A stretch of 64,000 nucleotides of DNA from Pseudoscleropodium purum (GCA_963969395.1 OZ017802.1:1242501-1306500), one strand, 5' to 3'. Shown: positions 48,951-60,822, counted from the stretch's first letter. The notes: generated from the sequence alone by a model not told the origin. A program made the numbers and translations.

Positions 48951-49815
48951 TACAACCAATATCCATAACTCCCTATAGGTGAACGCTAGTCAATCTTAAG
49001 GGAACCTAATACGTGTGGGTTTCTTATTGTATTCCTTCCACCCATTGGATGTACATGAAAGCGCAATTGTTATTTGCACCTGGAACACCTACAATTGCAC
49101 TTTGCTCACCAGGTAAGCATATAAACAAGTCTTTAGAAAGTTCTATCACAAACTTGAAGGTTGATGTAACCATGATTGTAGCCGAAATGCAACACTTTCG
49201 GGCCCCACTATATCACCATTATTGTTGTATGTTCTTCCTAGAGAGGTATTGCGTGTTTCCATCTATGGTATTTCTTAAGTCTTTTACAAGCGATCATGCA
49301 ACTATTTACAAGCTACATATCAATCAAGGAGGGCACAACATTTGTGTGAGTTGGAGCCAGATTGGTAAGAAGGAGCAACATTCATGAGAGGATTCACAAC
49401 AGCAAAAAAGTTACAACAAGATTATTGTAGATATAAAGTAGGACATACTGCAACAGTTTTTTTACGAGATGAGAAGATGCAACTAGAAGTGGCCTAGGGC
49501 TTGACTAGCTTTTCACGTTGCATGCATGTGAAGTTGAAGCATTGGTGATGCCCTTAAGGCATATTTCTATAGGGTGCCTAGACATTCAAGCTTTGTACCT
49601 CCAAACACATGCTATAGTTGATTGGCCTGGCCCTACATGTCCATATAGGGGTCCAAGCTCTAGCCTCTACATTGCAAAAACATAGAATTGGAGGCTTCAG
49701 AGTTGGCATTGGATCCCTAGTTGAGAAAACATTTATTAGCTATATGACTAAAACTGAAGAAGCTATTTTGCAGTACTTGGTAAATAAAGCCCATTGTAAT
49801 GAAAGACTCAACTAA
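48951..49815 (+). pseudogene. Possible coding remnant of unknown type
   Basis: An open frame at 49013-49387 (124 codons) is followed by shorter frames to 49815 with scattered stops (for example VPRHSSFVPPNTCYS then a stop). The cysteine- and histidine-containing composition looks more protein-like than the surrounding DNA, and a transposon origin is plausible. I recognise no motif, so this is a weak call. Confidence 0.25.
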
Positions 49816-49899
49816 ACTATTTTTTTCCCTCAAAGTTGAAGACCATGTTGTGTTGCTAGTGTTGAACAATCGACGAAGGATAGAATTCAATTCTATATT

Positions 49900-50145
49900 C
49901 AATTCTAAAATTAGTTTTGATTTTAGTTATGAATTGTTATTTTAGATTGAATTCTAATTTTAGTTATAAATTATTGATTTGGATTGAGTTTTGATTTTAA
50001 TTATAAATTTGGATTGAGTTCTGAATAATTTATTAAATTTTAAATTCAATTAAACATTTTATTAAGCCTCCAGGATCAATGAAAGATTTCAATAAGTGTG
50101 AAATTCAATTAAAGGTTTAATTAATTTCAAAATTCAATAAGGTAT
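49900..50145. repeat. AT-rich short-period repeat
   Basis: Variants of TTAGTTATAAATTATTGAT and AAATTCAATTAAA recur several times here and again just right of 51079, so the TTAA element at 50150 was inserted into this repeat. Confidence 0.4.
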
Positions 50146-50149
50146 TTAA

Positions 50150-51075
50150 TCCCTAAAATCCCAAGGCCATTTTTTTGGGTCAAAAACCACTCAAAATTGC
50201 CATTTTGGTTGCGTCCATCCAAGAAAACAAAAAAATTATTTCTTAAAATTAAACCATAGGATCTTGTACTTAACTTGTTTTAGCTCACGTGGTAAAAATT
50301 TCATGAAGTTTGACTGTATATATTGAAAGATGTTAGCATTCAAAGTTGAAAAAGAAAGTTTTTTTGAACACAAGCCTACAATTTCAAATGACTTTGACCA
50401 CCAATTGTGGAATTTTTTGCACTACAAACTTTGAATTAAAATTTTTTATGTTGAAAAATTGAGTTGAAGGTCTAGGAATTTTTTTTTTAAAAACAAACAA
50501 ACAAAAAATTGATTTTCATTCTTTAAAAAAATGTTAATTAGAAGTAGGTCCAAGATTGAAAAAACAAACTAAGTTGTTAATAGCTCCAAGATGGTATTTG
50601 AAAGACAATAATCCCAATAGTAAGATTACTTTATCAAGCAAACACAACATTCTCAAACAAAATTGTAGAAAATTGTGATAATTGCATTGAGAAATGAATT
50701 CTACAAGTTATTTTTTCAAAAAGATGCTGAAATTGCCTGAAAAACAAGATTGTCCTTAACTTTTTCATTATTAGTCCAAATAGAACAAATTAAAGCTTTA
50801 CATGTAGACAAAAATATAAAATTTTAGAGAAAAAAATTAGAATTTATTTTGATTTTTTGCAATTTTTTTGTGATGTCCGCCGAGTTCAATTTCAAGCTTT
50901 TTGTAGTATAACTTTTGCTCCCGATCACCGATTGAAATATAAATTATATTCCCACATAGCTAATAAATTTTTCTATCTTAAAGAAAAGTTTCAAAAAAAT
51001 TCACCAAAAAATGAGGTCATAGGAACTTGTTCAAAATCTAATTTGTTCCCTAAAAAAACAATGGGACTTTAGGGA
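50150..51075 (-). mobile_element. TTAA-family element, complete (926 bp)
   Basis: TTAA at 50146-50149 and 51076-51079. Termini are TCCCTAAAATCCC and, inward from the right, TCCCTAAAGTCCC. The interior is the inverse of the 24918 copy (on the reverse strand: CCCATTGTTTTTTTAGGG, GCATCTTTTTGAAAAAATAA). The left interior also shares ATAGGATCTTGTACTTAAC and GGTAAAAATTTCATG with the 25874 copy. No transposase frame is present. Confidence 0.75.
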
Positions 51076-51079
51076 TTAA

Positions 51080-51779
51080 TTAAGTTTTAAATACAATGAA
51101 AAATTTAATTAATTTCTCATTTCATTTGAGGATTTAGTTAAGTTCTAAACGAAAGTAAATATTTGATAAAATTTTGAATTCAATTAAGAATTTTAGGGAT
51201 TCACTTAGCATTCATTTACCAAGGCAATTGCTAAGATTAAAGTCAATGAATTTCTAATTCAAAGGTGAACACATTAGGCATTAGGATATTAAACACTAAA
51301 ATACCCTCTAAATATTTGAACCAAAGCTATGCTAAACTCTTCATTGACATGTATTGAGAAACAAATCCAACTATAAGATCTTTTTGTTAACTTGTTATAA
51401 TAAACTCTTCTTATAAAGTGGCAACAAAAGATTATAAAATAACTAGAACAAAGACTTTTAATCTCAAGAAAAAGAAAAAAAACTCCACTATTAAATAACT
51501 AAAACAACAAAGTAGGATAGTAATTAGCAATTACTATGCGGTTCTGAGGCTTTCAGTACTATCTACTTTGTCTATGCAACACATACTAGGGTTTGTTTGT
51601 GCATGCTTCAACAACATCTAAGTGGTGAACAACCAATTCCCTTATGATCTTTGCTTCATCCATTATAACATTGTCGGATAACAAGGCCTTTGCATTGGAA
51701 AAATTCAAGGTTTTTAGTTGCGACCGGAATTAATCCAAGATATGAGGGTGTAAATTATAAAAGGTATATCGCCTCAAGA
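51080..51779. other. Intergenic, no gene seen
   Basis: AT-rich; nothing supported. Confidence 0.4.
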
Positions 51780-52075
51780 TATAGTGAATGAGATGTTTAT
51801 AATAAAAATCTCATATAGTATCAAATGTATAAATCTTCATATACAAAGGTATAAGATTTTGTACACAAAGAATGTAAAAACTAGGTATTCATATTCATAC
51901 AATATTTATACCTTGAGTATATATACACTCGTATTTATCATATATAAATACAACATAAATACAAAACACCAATATATATAATACATATAAAATATAAGTA
52001 TCCACATTCATGCACACCATATATAGATACCATATAAATCGTGTATAAATTGTATAATTCATGTATAAACTGAAT
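51780..52075. repeat. Low-complexity TA-rich stretch
   Basis: Interwoven variants of ATATAAATAC, CATATAAAT and GTATAAA make up this block. The short open frame across it (51784-51981) is a product of composition. Confidence 0.5.
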
Positions 52076-53686
52076 TCTTTACAAATACTTCTTGAGTTTT
52101 GTTGTCAAACTTTAAATGTATGCCATAGCTGCTCCAATATTCCAAATCAAGAGTTATTTTTATCATTTTGAGAAGCTAAAAAAATATCACACAATCTTTT
52201 TAAAATTCAAGTTCAAAGAAATTATTGCCCATTAGTCATAGGGTCTTGAAGTTAATACTCTTCAAATCAAAGGCAATTGCTCATGTCTTCACTTCAAAGT
52301 CCATCATGCTCTTATACAAGCTCCAAATTCTTTGTGCCATATTTTCTTAGAAAGTTCATTATATAATACACATCCTCTAAAAATTTCAACTCAAAAACAT
52401 AAAACTATGTTCTCAATACTTTGCCAAAGTTGAGACTACCTTTAAGCTTTAGATTCAGTAACTAATCTACACCCTCTTCGCTTATACACTTATAATCTCC
52501 TCAAAAAACTTCCAAATTAAGAATTCTATAATTATTTAGAAAGCTAATAACTTTGTACACAACTCACTTAAAACTTAATAATAGAAACTTCCTAATCAAA
52601 TTGCTACAAGTACTTGAAGTTTCAACCTACAAACTTAAAAGGCAGTAGACCTTTCTTTACTCCATCACTCATAACTTTCACATATAAGCTTTAAATAAAA
52701 CAAACCATAATTTTTTTAAATTACAATAATATGATAAACGTTTTTTCTAAATTTCATTAACAAATTCACAATACACATTGAGATATTCCTCTCCAAACTC
52801 TCAGTACTCTCCAAACTAAGAATGAAGGAGGAAAAAAACCTTGACTCCTTATCCTATCCAAAAAAGGTCACATCAACCCATGCCTAAGCTACATGACCAT
52901 CTTAAATTCCATTGGCCACCCCCTTTGACATCCTTTAATTCTTATCTATCCTTTTTAACTAATCATCAAACCACTTAAATCAATTAAAAAGGTAAACTAT
53001 CTTATTCTTTTTTCTTTCTATTCCAAATACATCAAATAATTTTTGAAAATACTTCAAAATACAAAACCAAACAACTAGGATCAAATATATGTCTATTAAA
53101 GGTAAAAAACAAAGTTTCAAAAAAAACATCATTCCATCTTTAAGAACTCAAGCATGCATTTAATGGTGGTTGTGACATAATCTACATGATCTACCTTTAT
53201 CAAAGGTTTAAACGGACCTTCTAACTAATGTTGATGGCCACGGGTTCCCTTAATAGGTCAAACCATATAATAATATTGGTCATCATTCAAGCCTTAAAAA
53301 CACCCTTCAAATGTTACTTCTTTGTTCCTAGGTTCAATGCACCTAGCTTGTAACAAAATCACCAACGTCTAAGTGTCACGTTGCAAATTCTCATGCCATT
53401 GTTGCTCCATGTGAAGTTGCTTCGACGGTCAAGATGGTCTGGTTTCATCTTGTAGACACTCATTTGTCGGCATAATTTTTAGTGGTAAAAAGAATTGATC
53501 CGGTAGTTGAGACAGAGAAAACTCAAATTCTTGCTTGGGTTGAAGCTCTTCATCTTCGGACAAAAAAACCTTCCAAATCAACATTTTAAATCTAAAACAA
53601 AAAATAAAAAGAACAACATCAAATTGATGAACTTTTAAGATGGTATCCTCCTCTTTTATAGTAAAAACAAGTCACTTTGAAGCCCT
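52076..53686. other. Intergenic, no gene seen
   Basis: No bounded element or gene. Minus-strand phrases near 53380-53560 look weakly protein-like, but no family or frame can be supported. Confidence 0.35.
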
Positions 53687-54943
53687 TCAAGTGATATCAT
53701 CCTTGCATTCTATTATTATGATCTGAACCTGACTAAATATTATATAAATACATATTTTACATGATGAGCACATTTGAAATGTAACAATGTACCTACAAAT
53801 TTGTTGACATCTACCTTCGTCATAATGTCCATGAAAAGGGATGTTTTCATCAACAACCTCATTATGTTTTAAAAGAATATTATATAAAATACAACAAGTA
53901 TAAATTAGTTTAGGAACCAATGCCTCATCAAGATTCTAGATTGGTTTGTATAGAATTCTTCAAACCCCTTTCAATCTTCCAAAAGCGCGTTCAATTATGA
54001 TGCAAGTACTACTTTGTTTGTAGTTGTAACTCTAACACATACTATAAAAATTCCTCCCTAGAAGAGGAACTAACATCCACTCTGACTATGTATATCCAAA
54101 GTCCCCTATAATGAGCTCTAGAATCCATGTACCTACAATTTGACGCTTCGGTCCATTTAAAAGTTCACCTTCTTCAACAAATTTGTATAAGTCTGCATTT
54201 CTTAGGACTCTTACATCATACACCACACCTGGAAATCTACCAAATACATCCAAGAATCACATCTCTAAATCTACAATGGCTTGTACTACATAATTGTAGT
54301 TGTGATCTTTGTCATAGAAGTCCGTGGATCTTGCAATACTTGGTAAATTGACTTCTACATGAGTGCAATCAATGGCACCATAGACTTATGGAATACCCCA
54401 CAAATGTTCAAACTTCCTCTTCATAATTTGCAAGCCATCACTACTAGGCCACTGTAAGAGATGTTTGCCTCGTAAAAATATAGTCATGATAAATCTCTTC
54501 ACAATTTTTAAAACTATTGCTAGAAAGACTCCAAACAATTCTGATATACTGAGTAGAGAATTGCTGATAGCCAATCTACATAAGTACATGGCAATTTGCT
54601 TATCGACTTTTAATTTTCTACCATGAATGCCTTGTCCAAGTAATGGATGTGGATTGCGATGCATATCATTACCTATCAAATCACATAAATAATTTAATGT
54701 TTTCCTAGACACTCTTAACATTTTTTGAAATTTTAGATGGTCATGCTGCATAACTTCAACACAATAAAGGGCCCACCAATGCAAAGACCTAGGTTTTATA
54801 TATCAAGGTCCCCATTGAATGCCAAGTATGTCTTTGGGTTCTAAGTCAAATTCCATCATAAGACATGCAAGGTCTTCATCTTCTGGGGAGGCAATTAATA
54901 TGGTAAATTGAAATAACTTCAACAAAGAAAATGAAGATTTCAT
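53687..54943 (-). pseudogene. PIF/Harbinger transposase (DDE type), decayed
   Basis: One uninterrupted frame of 419 codons runs from an ATG at 54943 to a TGA at 53687, with seven internal stops (54803, 54386, 54257, 54086, 54032, 53960, 53936) and no indel. It reads the plant HARBI1-like transposase in order: the N-terminal LRVSRKTLNYLCDLIGNDM, a helix-turn-helix region (SISELFGV...IVKRFI), LLQWPSSDGLQIMKRKFEHL, the first catalytic D in YGAIDCTHVEV, the second D in GVVYDVRVLRN (usual H replaced by Y), and E in IIIERAFGRLKGV, followed by a stop where W is expected, then RILYKP. The length matches the family. The three catalytic residues remain visible, but the stops make it non-functional. Two of the stops replace tryptophans of the consensus, which fits G-to-A change. 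It lies downstream of the Myb-type ORF1 on the same strand, as in autonomous PIF elements. Confidence 0.8.
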
Positions 54944-55099
54944 AATACTCCTTTAACCTCTCTTAATTGAGAGTAAAGAATCCTTGATATTTTGTGAACC
55001 CACTAAGATCCAAGCCATAGAAGAGGCCAACCAAAACTATAAGCATCCAACTCTAAAAATGGGTGCTTGCAAGAAACACTTGTCCTATTTGTTGCATTT

Positions 55100-55968
55100 C
55101 TAGTTTTCGTGGTTTTTGTATGCATCATATAGAGCTTTTGAAGCATAGGGCAATGTCTTTCTTCTTTTAGTTGTATTTGATTGAAACTCTGGATCTACTA
55201 CATCATCTTCAGTATCACCTACACACTCAAATGCATCACGTCCAACTTGTTCTGACCCTAAACACATTGTACATTGTAATATCATTAGAAATCACTAATG
55301 TGAAAAAGGGTCTTCATTTATTCCCTTGAATAACATGTACAAGGCATTTCATGGAATACAAAAAATAGTACAAAAAGAATCATTGTGAAATCCAATAAAA
55401 TAAAAATTAGGTACATTAAATTGAATAAAGAAATGCAACTTATATTTAAAGAGAGGCAAAAGCTTACGTACTAGATGGGTTGTTTAATATTGTAGTATCC
55501 ATTAGATGCTCCAAGAAACCAAGAAATTATGTGATCATACACTTTTCTTTTCATGATTGTTTTTAATTTAAATAGCTTCTTGGCTTCACCTTTGGGGTAA
55601 GTCCAAAAAGAGAGTTTCCCACTAGGCACATTTTTCTCATAATCATACATCTTTTTTAAGTCAACCCTTGTGTAGTCCTACTTGTTGTTGCATTAGTTAG
55701 TCCTCCTATTAATTCCTAATTCAAAGCACCAGTCTAACAAACTTTCCCATTTTTGAATAAATGTTTGATGCAGAAGATGTTTATTGGTACTATTCGGCCC
55801 ACTAAATTTTGACCACTCCTTATAGGCTATACAAAGGACAAGCACTTCATTATTTGACCATGGTCTAGAAGCAACAATGCAACTTGCACACACCCTTTGC
55901 ACATCTCTTTCCACGTCTTCATCTTGTTGTTGGAAATTTAGGTCAATTGCTTGAATCCTTATTTTCAC
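55100..55968 (-). pseudogene. PIF/Harbinger ORF1, Myb/SANT-like DNA-binding protein, decayed
   Basis: The first segment, 55968 to about 55471, starts MKIRIQAIDLNFQQQ and carries a trihelix/SANT-like region: RPWSNNEVLVLCIAYKEW, then FIQKWESLL. After stops at 55693 and 55678 in the same frame it continues YTRVDLKKMYDYEKNVPSG and LSFW. A further segment in another frame at 55285-55100 reads GRDAFECVGDTEDDVVDPEF, then KRRKTLPYASKALYDAY, typical of the C-terminal half; the gap 55286-55470 may be an intron. In PIF/Harbinger elements this protein binds the termini and helps to import the transposase. The order ORF1 then transposase on one strand supports one former autonomous element. Terminal inverted repeats were not found. 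Confidence 0.65.
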
Positions 55969-55989
55969 TAATCTAGTGAGTGGTGAGGT

Positions 55990-56980
55990 AGATGCTCAAT
56001 TATCCATTGTATTGTTTTGGTGTTGTCAAGAGACCTAGCTTGGAAATGTTGAGAAAATTTATTTAGGAAAGGTATGACCAATGTGCATTAAAAATTAATT
56101 TAAACAAAAAGAGATGCATTACTTCCCTCAATGTAGAAAATTCATGTTAGTCAAATGAAATCTTAAAGGTACAATGAAATTACCATACCTAAGTATAAGA
56201 AGAAGAGGTTTGGAAGTTGGAACAATGTAGAGGAAAAAATACTTCAAGTAAAATATGAATAAATGAACACTGAAATGTATAAGCTTTAGAAGTGAAGCCT
56301 AAAAATATATCCTCAAAAAAGGTTTAATAAGTGTCATTTCTATTTCTTCCCCACCTTCTTTAATAGTCGACTCAGGACCTGTAAAAATAAATAAATGATA
56401 AAAATAAAAGTAGAAAATATAAGTCTTCAATGAAATAGGAAAGTAAAAGAATTTCAAAAAGAATTGTATTGTATGCTATATTTATTTGTTCATTTAAAAA
56501 ATACTTCAAACTCATAGTTGTCATTACAATGAACTCTACAAATGCACTCTACAAATGGACTCATTATACATCCTACCAACTAAAATCATTTTAAAATAAT
56601 GTTTTTACTTGCTAAATTTATTAGTGTTTGAAAATTTAGGAGTTTGTTCAATTAACATTGTCATAAATAGAATTTGAACTAGTACTTTGAAGTACACCTT
56701 TTAAAAACAAACATGTTATAACTTCTAACATATCTTTGTTGTATATGTTGTATATGTAATTGATATTCTGTATCATCAAATTTCTACATTTATTTTGTTG
56801 TCGTAATTGGTAAAATCAAATAGAGATCAATAGAGAAACTTCCCAAGCATTGGTTAGCGCTCTCCAATCTATGGCAAAGGCAATGGCATTGCTAGGACAA
56901 TCTCTTGCACAAGGTCCCCTATGTCAATAAAGAAGCCTCTACTATCATTTTGTAAATGAAAAGTAGAACACTTTGCCAAT
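55990..56980. other. Intergenic, no gene seen
   Basis: AT-rich, possibly the 5' flank of the Harbinger relic; no terminal repeats identified. Confidence 0.35.
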
Positions 56981-56984
56981 TTTT

Positions 56985-57488
56985 AAATATTGTTTATTTT
57001 CAACTAATGTATTGTATTATTGTAAGTTTAATTACATAGCAATATAATGTTAAACATTATAATGTTTAAATATTATAATGTAATGTGAAATATTGCAATA
57101 TTTAATTAAATGGTAACATGGCATTTATTGTTTTTATTTTTCAATTATTGTGTTGAATTTTTATAAGTTTAATTTCTTAAAATCATATCGAGGCAATATT
57201 ATGATGTGTTAATGTTTTAATGTGATAAAGTAAAATATTTTAATGTGTAATTCAATGGCCACATTCAAACAATGTTTTTAATTTTCAATTGTCCTTATTG
57301 ATTATTTAAATTCAGTTTGGCTAAGTCAATTAGCAAGACTGATTCAATCTATAGCAATGCCCATGGAAATGGTTCATTTAGTATGTTCAATTATAATAAG
57401 TTTTATTTACAATGCAACATAATGTAAAATATCATGATGTGTTGATGTTTTAATGTAAAATATTTTAATGTTTAATTCAAAATTTCAA
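56985..57488. repeat. Three diverged tandem units
   Basis: Units starting near 56988, 57128 and 57277 share TTTTTATTTTCAAYTAWTGT, AAGTTTAATT and an array of AATGTTTTAATGTAAAATATTTTAATG-like words. The third unit is longer and contains extra sequence. The TTAA element at 57493 is inserted at the end of the third unit. Confidence 0.45.
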
Positions 57489-57492
57489 TTAA

Positions 57493-58412
57493 TCCCTAAA
57501 GGACCAAAGTACATTTTTTGGTAAAATAATTTTCTTGAGTAGGTGCATGTAAGCAGAGATTTCCATATTTTTGGCCCAAAATTTTATAAAAGGTGTAAAT
57601 GAGGAATATCTTTCATGTGCACAAATTTCAAGACATTTGAAAATATGAGTCAAAAGTTATGGCCTAATATGTAGTTTGTTTCTCAACTTGGGCAGTCTGT
57701 GCAGATCTGAAAAAATCAATTTTTTCTAAAATAAAGATTTTAAATTAATTTTCTAGATTTATATATGCATTCCATTTTGAATCATTCTATTTTCATTAAT
57801 GAATCAAAAGTTATGAGGTGTTTTAGTTTCTAGGCAATTATGGATTCTCTACTCCAAAATAAACTTTGAAGTTCTTTATCGAGCTCAATTTTCAATATTT
57901 TTGGAAAAGAAATAAAAACATTAGCTGAAGATTTTTTATTACAACATTATAACCATTGGGATTGGAATTTTTCAATTCCATAACTAAATTATTAACAATT
58001 TAGTATTTTGATTAATTCTCTACTTCTTTCTACTTATTATTTTTTTCTATATGTTGTGCGATTCTAAATGATTTGAAAATTTTCAAGCTTGTAGAAAACT
58101 TACCTTGAAGAATGAACCCAAGGAGTTGCAACCATTTTGGACATTTTTTCATACAAATGCGACCTTGTGAAGTGCAACTGCCCGGTTTTCTGCAAGGTCA
58201 AAAAAAGACTTTTTATTAGTTCAAACACTAATATCTTGCAATCTACACGGTGGAAATTTCTGAAATTTTTTCCACATCTTCTCAAATTATCATAGTACAT
58301 GATCCTAAGGTTGGATATGTCATAAAATGTTAAATTTTTTTTTTGGTACTTGTCCTAAAAATGGCATTTTTGGAGAGTTTTTGGTGAAAATATAGTCAAG
58401 GAACTTTAGGGG
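57493..58412 (+). mobile_element. TTAA-family element, complete (920 bp)
   Basis: TTAA at 57489-57492 and 58413-58416. Termini are TCCCTAAAGGACC and, inward from the right, CCCCTAAAGTTCC. Outer flanks (ATTTCA and AAAGTT) differ. The interior is the inverse of 25874-26800 over most of its length: GGAATTTTTCAATTCCATAA, CTCTACTTCTTTCTA, GCAACTGCCCGGTTTT, CTTGCAATCTACACGGTGG. The short minus frame at 58100-58300 lies within it and is not a gene. Confidence 0.8.
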
Positions 58413-58416
58413 TTAA

Positions 58417-58664
58417 AAAGTTGAATTAAAAAGTTTAATGTTCAATTATCCTAATTGATTAAGCATGTATAGTTAGTCTCATTCAATTAGTCTCATTTAT
58501 TTGAATGTACCACAAAACCAGTAAGAAAGGAGATTAAATTGGCAACTTGAACTTACCCTGGTCTAGGTTTTTTCTCCTTGCAATTCAGACGACCTTTCCT
58601 CCCAAGTAGACCTCTGGTTGCTCTCCACCCCCTCTACAGAAACGCCTTCTTCACCAAAAATCCT
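58417..58664. other. Intergenic spacer
   Basis: A short stretch between two TTAA elements, without a gene. Confidence 0.4.
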
Positions 58665-58668
58665 TTAA

Positions 58669-58812
58669 CCCATTAAGGACCAAGTTGATGACTGGTAGAT
58701 GATTGTGGTTGAAAACGAAAGGTTTTCATTAGTAGTCACTCTTGCTATTGATGAAAACGTGTCATTTTCAACTAGATATTCATTTGCAGTCATCGGCTTG
58801 GTCCTTAATGGA
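58669..58812. mobile_element. 144-bp TTAA-flanked MITE
   Basis: TTAA at 58665-58668 and 58813-58816. Termini CCCATTAAGGACCAAG and TCCATTAAGGACCAAG (inward) extend to a 26-bp inverted repeat with about three mismatches through TTGATGACTG/CCGATGACTG. Its whole sequence corresponds to the element at 35423-35861 without the nested 295 bp, so it shows the unoccupied form. Confidence 0.8.
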
Positions 58813-58935
58813 TTAAACAGCCAGTCCGAACCCTCCAAGAATAGGAGGTTCAATTTCTTGATGGAAATAGGCTCTTAGTGTGGCCCTTTGTTTGTAAGAT
58901 AGGAGTACCAATACGTAACATTGTTAACCAATGTT

Positions 58936-58963
58936 GGGGGGGGGGGGGGGGGGGGGGGGGGGG
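58936..58963. repeat. Poly(G) tract of 28
   Basis: An uninterrupted run of 28 G, then GCC-free CC TTTTGC. It lies just after TTAACCAATGTT. It may be a real, quadruplex-prone mononucleotide tract or a sequencing/assembly artefact. Confidence 0.8.
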
Positions 58964-59639
58964 CCTTTTGCTTTCCCCCAAAGCTAAAGTCCCCTAGCAT
59001 AGAGCCACACTTCATAGCCACTAACATTTCCTTATGCTCTGACACAACTTGCCTTTAGTGACGATGCGCCAACCAATTTTATTCTTTACATTATAACCAA
59101 ATTCCTCTCAAACATCCCGAGAGCGATTATACCTCCTTTAATCTTGGAGCGTTTACATTCTTCTCTAAAATTGATGATTTGGAGAAAATCATTATAAAGT
59201 GCTATTTGGAAGAATATTTTAGAAGTGATATACAAAGGGAAGTTGTAGATTTTGAATTTTAAATTCCATGTGTATGGTTAGATTTACCACTACTATCACC
59301 AATATTTTTCTATAAATTTGGAAAGGAAAATTTCAAAATTCCTTCAAAATTTGATTATTGGCAAAATATTATCATTTTTTGAGCAAAACTTATTGGAATG
59401 GATTCAAAATGAGGTTCTCTTGACATGGTGATTTTTTGAAATTTTTGTGTTCTTTACATCTAGGACCTCATTTTTGCTAATCTAGTTAGAACTAGAGTCA
59501 ATGCAATTTGACCACTTGACACACTTCTGCATTTGTAATTTTGAAATTTTTTATATTTTAGTAACACCAAATTCAACCATTAGATAAGACAAGAACTTAA
59601 TAGAGTGTCACCACAAATTAGGATGACTTTCATCCAAGC

Positions 59640-59709
59640 AGGAACGAGACAGAAACAAGAACTTCAATCTATTCATTGTCCAAAAAATGGATGTCGGAGC
59701 ACTCCAGGG
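59640..59709. repeat. Right terminus of a TTAA-flanked element
   Basis: TTAA at 59710-59713 is preceded by GTCGGAGCACTCCAGGG (inward CCCTGGAGTGCTCCGAC), similar to the right end of the element at 60823-61548 (CCCTGGAATGCCCAGGG). A left partner might be TTAACCAATGTT at 58924, now next to the G tract, but the match is poor. Confidence 0.4.
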
Positions 59710-59739
59710 TTAAAGGGGAAGCCATCTTAGCAGTTAACA

Positions 59740-60730
59740 ATGTTATGTATTCGAGCAGCCACACTACTCAACGAATCGAGTGAACAGTGTACCTACTACT
59801 ACGGTGGCTATCCTGAGCTGGACCCTCACCTTCGTGCATGCGTGTCTCGTTTCCTGAAAGCCAAGCCTCCCATTTAACTTAGTTTCACAGTTGACACGTG
59901 TTTCTCCCCCAGTGGGCCGAACTCATCGAATGCAAATCTAAGCGACGATGATGAGGCCTCGTCCCTCCCTCCTCCCTCCCGCCTCCCTCCCTCCTCCCTC
60001 CCGCCTCCCTCCCGTCCGCACCTCACCTCACCTCACCTCACCTGCTGCTGGCGATCACTTCCCGGCACCGAAGGATAGAATTACTACGGAGTAATAATTG
60101 AGTGCCGAACTTTTTCAGTTCCACCGTGACGGAGCCAGCGGAGGTAAAAACCGGGGCAGCCAGAGCGCCGGGCGGGCGGACCTTTTCCCCAGCAGCCAAT
60201 GGCGTGCGTCCATTTTGCCCAGCCGACACAAAAGCCCCGCACTACCGTCCCCGCCCGTTCTCCGCAGGAGCTTTTCCGGCCCCCGCGCCCCCCTCGGCTG
60301 CTCTCCGGTACAGTACAGTCCTGTAGTTCTGCCGGGTAATGGAGCCCCTGGCGGGTCCCAAGGACACTTTTCCGGCTATTTCCGGCCTCCATGTCGACAC
60401 TCTGGAGCGGACCAATGGCAGCCCTGGCAGCTGTCATTGGTCCCCAGCCAGATCCCCCATTCACTGGGGACCACTCAACCGGGCGGGCTCATCCATTCCC
60501 ATTCAGTTCCAGCCTTCCTTCCTTTCTTTTCTGCGCTTTAATTAAGAAGCCCTCGTAATACCCCACCCACTGGAGGACTGGACGCACCGACTGACCGCCC
60601 GGGGTAGGGGGCGCTTTCGGTTAGGGAAGAATAAATTCACAAAGGGATCCTGAGGGAGGGAGGCTTCAGTTCTTCTTCGGAAGGGGCTACCTTAGGCTAG
60701 GTGTAGATTTGGGGGGCAAAAAAGGGAGAA
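59740..60730. other. GC-rich island with polypyrimidine microsatellites
   Basis: A sharply bounded GC-rich block. It has a pure CT-type stretch 59960-60014 (CTCCCTCC and CCGCCTCC units) and four CCTCA units at 60021-60040. Long overlapping frames on both strands (60084-60464 minus, 60098-60541 plus) are P/S/G-rich and resemble no family. It may be a promoter, a CpG-type regulatory region or a non-coding transcript; no gene is supported. Confidence 0.45.
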
Positions 60731-60776
60731 GAGTCATTGTTAAAAATGAAATTAAAAGGGAATTTCCGTTGTTTTC

Positions 60777-60793
60777 AAAAAAAAAAAAAAAAA
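60777..60793. repeat. Poly(A) tract
   Basis: Seventeen A residues followed by GAAGAAGAAGAAGAG. It could be the end of a retroposed sequence oriented plus, but no target duplication was found. Confidence 0.5.
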
Positions 60794-60822
60794 GGAAGAA
60801 GAAGAAGAGTAACTTAACTTAA

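Noticed and set aside
54127..54351. 74-codon plus-strand frame
   Set aside because: It is the antisense of the Harbinger transposase catalytic region.
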